In this document: positions 59,874 through 64,000 of the stretch, one piece after another | Numbering within the stretch: the stretch's first letter is position 1 | How the letters are laid out: the number at the start of each line of letters is the position of its first letter | From: a virus | Virus record (IMG/VR): IMGVR_UViG_3300021087_000009 | Coordinates: 1-64,000 of that record | DNA length: 64,000 bases | Strand: one strand, 5' to 3' | The notes under the pieces: model-generated | What the model saw: the letters and a program-made list of their open reading frames with translations, nothing else | Told to the model about the DNA's origin: nothing | Database searches by the model: none | Translations under genes and position numbers: made by a program

Positions 59874-60365
59874 ATGACAATTAAACGTCATGTAATGGCA
59901 GGACTTCTTATATTATTTTCAATCTTTTTAACATCATGGCTAGTAACGAAAGCTACAGCTCATGAAGGCATTCATGAAGGCATGGCCGAACATGAACTAA
60001 TGGACGTTCCTAAAAAAGGAACGACTAATCAATTCTGGGGTGAATGGTTTGGTGAGAATCCTTTTATTAAAGAGCCTGCGTTAGAGTATGTTTTAGACTG
60101 GAAAGTCAACGAAGTTCCTAGAAGTATTACAATCTATTATGATGTTAATAATGACGGATTTCCCGATGTAGTTTTTGCTCACCCAATTGTAGCTGAAAAT
60201 CAAGCACCAGCATGTGGAACACACAGAGATGAAGAATCTAGACACTTAATGTTTACAACATGCAAAATTGGAGCTGGACCTCACACTGACTATTTTGTCA
60301 CTCACGAACATAGTATGTTTAGAATTCTAGACCAACATACTTGTTCAGGTTGCCCATTAAAATAA
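59874..60365 (+). CDS. Secreted protein with DxDxDG motif (paralogue of the protein at 1955)
   Basis: 163 aa with a signal segment (GLLILFSIFLTSWLVTKATA). It is His/Glu-rich after the signal (HEGIHEGMAEHELM), then VPRSITIYYDVNNDGFPDVV, MFTTCKI and HTCSGCPLK match the 133-aa protein at 1955-2356. Two copies in one phage suggest a functional family for the host envelope or virion. AGGAG lies 8 nt upstream of the ATG. Confidence 0.72.
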   Translation: MTIKRHVMAGLLILFSIFLTSWLVTKATAHEGIHEGMAEHELMDVPKKGTTNQFWGEWFGENPFIKEPALEYVLDWKVNEVPRSITIYYDVNNDGFPDVVFAHPIVAENQAPACGTHRDEESRHLMFTTCKIGAGPHTDYFVTHEHSMFRILDQHTCSGCPLK

Positions 60366-60428
60366 TTAATTATAGTAGCAGTTAATTGTATCTTGCAATG
60401 GATATCTACTGAGATCTGGGGCTGTCTG

Positions 60429-60435
60429 CTAAATA
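60429..60435 (+). promoter_or_regulatory. Late-type promoter element
   Basis: CTAAATACTATTAT on the plus strand, upstream of the 184-aa secreted-protein gene. Confidence 0.6.
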
Positions 60436-60505
60436 CTATTATATAAAATAATAAGTTTAATCGGGCACAACTCTACCAGGTTGGGAAATGCAGGAGCAAG
60501 AGGGC

Positions 60506-61060
60506 ATGAAGAAGTTTTCAACACTTATTGTTACTGTCATGGTAACAATTTTTTTAATGAGTGCAACGGCGCACGCCGAGAATACAGTAACATCCACGGT
60601 TACTGGAACTACTACTGTAGATAGAACTCCTCCAACGGCTTCGGCTCCAAACGTAATGATTAACAATCAAGATGTATGTTCTACAGGCACAAGCGCCGCT
60701 ATACAAACCCAAATTTTTGGTATAGCTGGCGGTACAACCATTAGAGATTTAAACTGTGAAAGACTCAAGTTATCTAGATCATTGTATGGTATGGGCATGA
60801 AGGTTGCGGCAGTAAGTCTTTTATGCCAAGATGCAAGAGTATTTGAAGCTATGGAAATGGCAGGAACTCCTTGTCCTTATAAAGGCAAAATTGGAGTTGA
60901 TGCGGCGAAGGCATGGGCAGAGAATCCAGAGAAGCGTCCCGATTATGAGAAATGGTTGAAGGAACATGAACTTGAAAACGTTGAAAAAGAATGGAACAAC
61001 AATAAGAAGACTTGGGGCGTTGGCCTTGGTAGTCTTGCTATGTTGCTCTTCCTCTTATAG
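60506..61060 (+). CDS. Secreted protein with C-terminal membrane segment
   Basis: 184 aa from the ATG at 60506. The signal peptide MKKFSTLIVTVMVTIFLMSA is followed by a Thr/Val-rich part, then a Cys-bearing helical domain (LYGMGMKVAAVSLLCQDARV) and a C-terminal hydrophobic end (GVGLGSLAMLLFLL). It may be anchored at both ends. The last 95 nt also encode the signal peptide of the next gene in another frame. Confidence 0.72.
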   Translation: MKKFSTLIVTVMVTIFLMSATAHAENTVTSTVTGTTTVDRTPPTASAPNVMINNQDVCSTGTSAAIQTQIFGIAGGTTIRDLNCERLKLSRSLYGMGMKVAAVSLLCQDARVFEAMEMAGTPCPYKGKIGVDAAKAWAENPEKRPDYEKWLKEHELENVEKEWNNNKKTWGVGLGSLAMLLFLL

Positions 61061-62816
61061 TCTAGCATACGATCAACAATATACAGTTGGGGGTACAGGC
61101 CCGCAAGGTGGCGTTGTGACTTCTGTATCTGTTGCTAGTGAAGTTACAGGAACTGCTACTTCACAAGTTGGTGATAACTTAGAAACCATTACTACAACAA
61201 AATTTACAGAATCAGTTGTCGAAAATGTAACTACAACTAACCAAGTAACACAAACAACTATTACTGTAACTGAAGAAGATAAGTCTACAGGTGATATTAT
61301 TACAGGTACTAACCTTAATAGATCTGGAATAAACAGTCCAGCTGATGCTAAAGTAAAATGTGTATATGGTGCTGGAAGTGGATTTTATAGAGATGGTTTA
61401 GGTTGTGGACGACACACGGACCGTTGGGATGATCTTCATATTAAAACAGAAGGACAACACGAATATACAACTGATATGGACAATTGGATGACCCAACAGG
61501 AAATGAATTATGGATTTAGTGCTACTGCTACTGCACAAGGTAAAGATTCTAGCCCAAGTAATACACAATTTACAATTACAGTAAAACTTTATGATCCAGA
61601 CACAGGTGCTAACACACAAGAAAGTAATACTTGGACATTAACTAGTTCATATCAAACGTTTAGTACAACTTTAGATGTTGGAACTAATACATATGGTGCA
61701 GATTCACAGCTAATAGCAACGTTCCTTGGAGTAGATCCAAACTGGGATGGCTCTGGTTATGACACAGATATACAAAATTTTAACATGACCTTAACTTATG
61801 ATGTACTAGAATCAGTAGTAGAAACAATTAATCAGACTATTGTAAATAGTGTAAATTCTGCTTTAGAAACGATAGAAAATCAAACTACTTTAGTTTATAA
61901 TCCAATTATACAACCAGGCACAGATACTACAACTACAATTGCTCCACCAACTGCGCCTACACAAGATTCTTTTACTGTAAATGTAGCTGGTAACAACGGC
62001 GGAGGAGTTAATTTACAATTTAATGTTGAAGTAGACGAAACAGCTGGTGCGGCTACAGTTGAAATGGCGGCTACAAATTTAGAAACAGGAGTAGTTACTA
62101 TTGATGAAGTTGCAAATATAAGTTTAGATTTTAGTTCAGACTCGGGTGGAACAACAGAAGTAGTTAATGTTGCTGAAGTTGAAACGCAAGTAGGTGGAGC
62201 AATTGAAAGTGCAGTTGCAGAAGCAACAACTGAAATGCAGGTTGCAGAAGCAACACCACAAACTACTGAAAGTTCAGCATCAACAACAGAGGCGACAACA
62301 GAAACGGAAACAGAGTCGGAAACAGCGAGTAGTGAAGGAGAAAGCAATGAGACAGAAACAGTACAAGAGTCCAGTAGTGATGTGGAAGAGCAAGTGGCAG
62401 ACAGTGGAGAGACGACATCATCTGACAAACCAGATGGAGATTCGAAAAGTACTGATAAGTCTGGATCAAAGTCCAAGTCCAAAACTAAAGTCGCTAAGAA
62501 GATGACGAAAGAAGAAAAGATAAAAGAACAAGTTGATAAGGCTAAACAGAAGATAGCTAGAAAGATTTTAATGGCTATGGCTGATACTTATAATGCTATT
62601 AACGAAGCAACTAAGATAGCACTTATGGCTAGTTTGACAGATACAGAATCATTTAAAGCATATCAAAAGAAAAACAATGAAGACTTAGCTAATTGGTATA
62701 GTGATTTACAAGTATATAAAGATATGCCACAGTTAATAGATCCTGCGGCACAACTATATGAGTTAGCTTCAGATAAAATAATGAACGAAATGATAGACGA
62801 ACAATATAAGAAATAA
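60966..62816 (+). CDS. Large secreted fibre-like protein
   Basis: 616 aa. A signal peptide (IRRLGALALVVLLCCSSSYS, cleaved about at LA-YDQQ) precedes a Thr/Val-rich beta region, a Ser/Thr/Glu-rich low-complexity region and a helical C-terminus (KEEKIKEQVDKAKQKIARKI). The start overlaps the previous gene by 95 nt. Possibly a surface-exposed or virion protein; no family recognised. Confidence 0.75.
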   Translation: MNLKTLKKNGTTIRRLGALALVVLLCCSSSYSLAYDQQYTVGGTGPQGGVVTSVSVASEVTGTATSQVGDNLETITTTKFTESVVENVTTTNQVTQTTITVTEEDKSTGDIITGTNLNRSGINSPADAKVKCVYGAGSGFYRDGLGCGRHTDRWDDLHIKTEGQHEYTTDMDNWMTQQEMNYGFSATATAQGKDSSPSNTQFTITVKLYDPDTGANTQESNTWTLTSSYQTFSTTLDVGTNTYGADSQLIATFLGVDPNWDGSGYDTDIQNFNMTLTYDVLESVVETINQTIVNSVNSALETIENQTTLVYNPIIQPGTDTTTTIAPPTAPTQDSFTVNVAGNNGGGVNLQFNVEVDETAGAATVEMAATNLETGVVTIDEVANISLDFSSDSGGTTEVVNVAEVETQVGGAIESAVAEATTEMQVAEATPQTTESSASTTEATTETETESETASSEGESNETETVQESSSDVEEQVADSGETTSSDKPDGDSKSTDKSGSKSKSKTKVAKKMTKEEKIKEQVDKAKQKIARKILMAMADTYNAINEATKIALMASLTDTESFKAYQKKNNEDLANWYSDLQVYKDMPQLIDPAAQLYELASDKIMNEMIDEQYKK

Positions 62817-62827
62817 AGGAGGGCAAA

Positions 62828-63331
62828 ATGGCAGAGATAGAGTATAAAGGAATTAAAGTAGGGGGCAGTAAGCTCTTAATAGTTATACCATTGATTGGTA
62901 CTATTATGGGTGGCCTATGGGGAGGCTTCGAACTCTTTAATAGATATCAAATGATGGAAGCAAAGATTAACAAATATGTTGCTCCAGATCTTTCAGACTT
63001 TGATAAACGCATAGCATTAATTGAAGGAAAGCTAGTAGAAATACAAGAGTCAGTTATAACTGCTAGAGATTATACACGTGATATTAAAATAGATCTTAAA
63101 AAGGATCTAGATTATGTAACAGACCTAACTGAAGATTCAAACAAAGAAACAAAGTTATTAGATAGAGAGTTACGTGCTGATATTAATGCAAGTGTTAAAG
63201 ATATTAAAGCTCAAATGAAAACAGTTCAAACAGAGATAGAAGAATCACTTGAGAAGACAGAAGAAAATATTAATAAGAAGATTGAGAAAGCATTAGAAAA
63301 TCCATTAGCTGGTATGGCTACTTCAAAATAG
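62828..63331 (+). CDS. Membrane-anchored coiled-coil protein
   Basis: 167 aa. One N-terminal membrane span (KLLIVIPLIGTIMGGLWGGF) precedes a long coiled coil (IALIEGKLVEIQESV..LKKDLDYV..VKDIKAQMKTVQTEIEES). GGAGGG lies 6 nt before the ATG. It is in the operon of the large secreted protein and may tether it to the membrane. Convergent with talC. Confidence 0.72.
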   Translation: MAEIEYKGIKVGGSKLLIVIPLIGTIMGGLWGGFELFNRYQMMEAKINKYVAPDLSDFDKRIALIEGKLVEIQESVITARDYTRDIKIDLKKDLDYVTDLTEDSNKETKLLDRELRADINASVKDIKAQMKTVQTEIEESLEKTEENINKKIEKALENPLAGMATSK

Positions 63332-63974
63332 TTTGCCCTGTACTTGCCCAGTCTGCCATAAAGCTATCTAATCCTTTTTTAGTTAATGTGTGTTCATACA
63401 TCTTATAGACAACGTCTGGCGGTATAGTTACTACTTGAGCGCCTAGTACAGCCGCTAGTTCGACATGTTTTACACTTCTAACACTTGCTACTAACACTTC
63501 AGTTTTAAATCCTTGTACACAATACATTTTAACAATATCAGCAATAAGATTCATACCATCTTCCCCAATATCATCTAAGCGTCCGACAAAGGGTGAGATA
63601 TAAGTTGCTCCAGCCTTTGCGGCTAACAAGGCTTGGGCTACACTAAAACATAATGTAACGTTTACTTCAATATCTAAATGTCTTAACGTCTTACAAGCAA
63701 TTAAGCCATCAACTGTTAATGGAACTTTAACAACAACATTGTCTGCCAAACTTGCTAGATATTGTCCTTCTTCAACCATATGAGCATGATCTATTGCTGT
63801 TACTTCAGCACTAACAGGCCCATTCTGTATATTACAAATGCCCTTAATAGTTTTATCCATATCATCGCCATTCTTATATATAAGCGAAGGATTAGTAGTT
63901 ACCCCATCTACCATACCGGTAGGAATTAGTTCTAAAATTTTGTCTATATTAGCTGTATCAATAAAAAATTTCAC
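63318..63974 (-). CDS. talC: Transaldolase (TalC type)
   Basis: 218 aa with GTG start and AAGGAG 7 nt upstream. IDTANIDKI, VDGVTTNPSLI, VVVKVPLTVDG (Schiff-base Lys), NVTLCFSVAQALLAAKAGA and YISPFVGRLDDIG are the TalC/Fsa motifs. Well known as an auxiliary gene of marine T4-like phages, directing carbon to the pentose phosphate pathway for dNTPs and NADPH. Confidence 0.95.
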   Translation of the reverse strand: MKFFIDTANIDKILELIPTGMVDGVTTNPSLIYKNGDDMDKTIKGICNIQNGPVSAEVTAIDHAHMVEEGQYLASLADNVVVKVPLTVDGLIACKTLRHLDIEVNVTLCFSVAQALLAAKAGATYISPFVGRLDDIGEDGMNLIADIVKMYCVQGFKTEVLVASVRSVKHVELAAVLGAQVVTIPPDVVYKMYEHTLTKKGLDSFMADWASTGQTILK

Positions 63975-64000
63975 TCATTACTCCTTAAAAAGCCCTCAGT

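Noticed and set aside
61895-62482. 195-aa Ser/Val-rich frame on the minus strand
   Set aside because: Antisense to the Thr/Val/Glu-rich secreted protein; its low-complexity composition is a mirror of that gene.

Overview
The window looks like part of a large, AT-rich, T4-like marine myovirus genome. Its probable host is an alphaproteobacterium, plausibly SAR11 or a relative. T4-like signs are a gp30-type DNA ligase, class I NrdA/NrdB with glutaredoxin, tail-fibre and baseplate-type proteins, and dozens of ATAAATA late-promoter-like motifs. Alphaproteobacterial signs are a circularly permuted two-piece tmRNA and a Shemin-type 5-aminolevulinate synthase. No photosystem or phycobilisome genes are present, so a cyanobacterial host is unlikely. 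Host assignment is inference.

Layout. 1-5.1 kb holds tail fibre and structural genes. 5.2-13.5 kb is a minus-strand early/metabolic block: DNA ligase, tRNA-Arg, tRNA-Thr, dCMP deaminase, 2OG-Fe(II) oxygenases, GNAT, ribosomal protein S21, ClpP and a SprT-like metallopeptidase. 13.6-15.8 kb is a plus-strand island with a membrane protein and a glycosyltransferase-like protein. 15.8-17.3 kb has a nuclease-like protein and a small protein beginning MRFYEFK. 17.3-24.9 kb carries a bilin and chaperone block read from right to left: S21 copy 2, 2OG oxygenase, GMP reductase, Hsp20, DnaK, ClpS, heme oxygenase, flavin-dependent halogenase, a 36-aa membrane peptide and a PcyX-like bilin reductase. 25.4-28.9 kb has a membrane/coiled-coil structural protein and three lipoproteins. 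29-32.4 kb has a desaturase, a cell-wall hydrolase, a SET protein, a nuclease, a deaminase and a degenerate tRNA. 32.5-34.9 kb has the tmRNA, a PqqA-like peptide gene, speD and two cold-shock genes with structured leaders. 34.9-43.7 kb has a PAAR-amidase protein, glutaredoxin, PsiE, NrdB, NrdA, a tailspike and a RecB-like nuclease. 43.7-52.9 kb has paired 2OG oxygenases and a late cluster of probable virion/internal proteins, including a ligase-like protein and a Pol-beta-type nucleotidyltransferase. 53-64 kb is mostly plus strand: purM, a glyoxalase-like protein, lipase, PiT transporter, ALA synthase, DUF454 and secreted/fibre proteins, closed by talC on the minus strand.

How it fits together. 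ALA synthase would feed heme synthesis; heme oxygenase would make biliverdin; the PcyX-like reductase would make a phycobilin. A halogenase and a tiny membrane protein sit inside that operon. ClpP, ClpS, DnaK, Hsp20 and a tmRNA with an -ALAA degron form a proteostasis set. NrdA/B, purM, guaC, two deaminases and talC redirect nucleotide and carbon metabolism. PiT and PsiE point to phosphate.

Two promoter classes are readable. One is sigma70-type (TTGACA-16/17-TATAAT, several perfect or nearly so). The other is a late-type ATAAATA element, which in several cases lies only 5 nt before the start codon and so predicts leaderless mRNAs.
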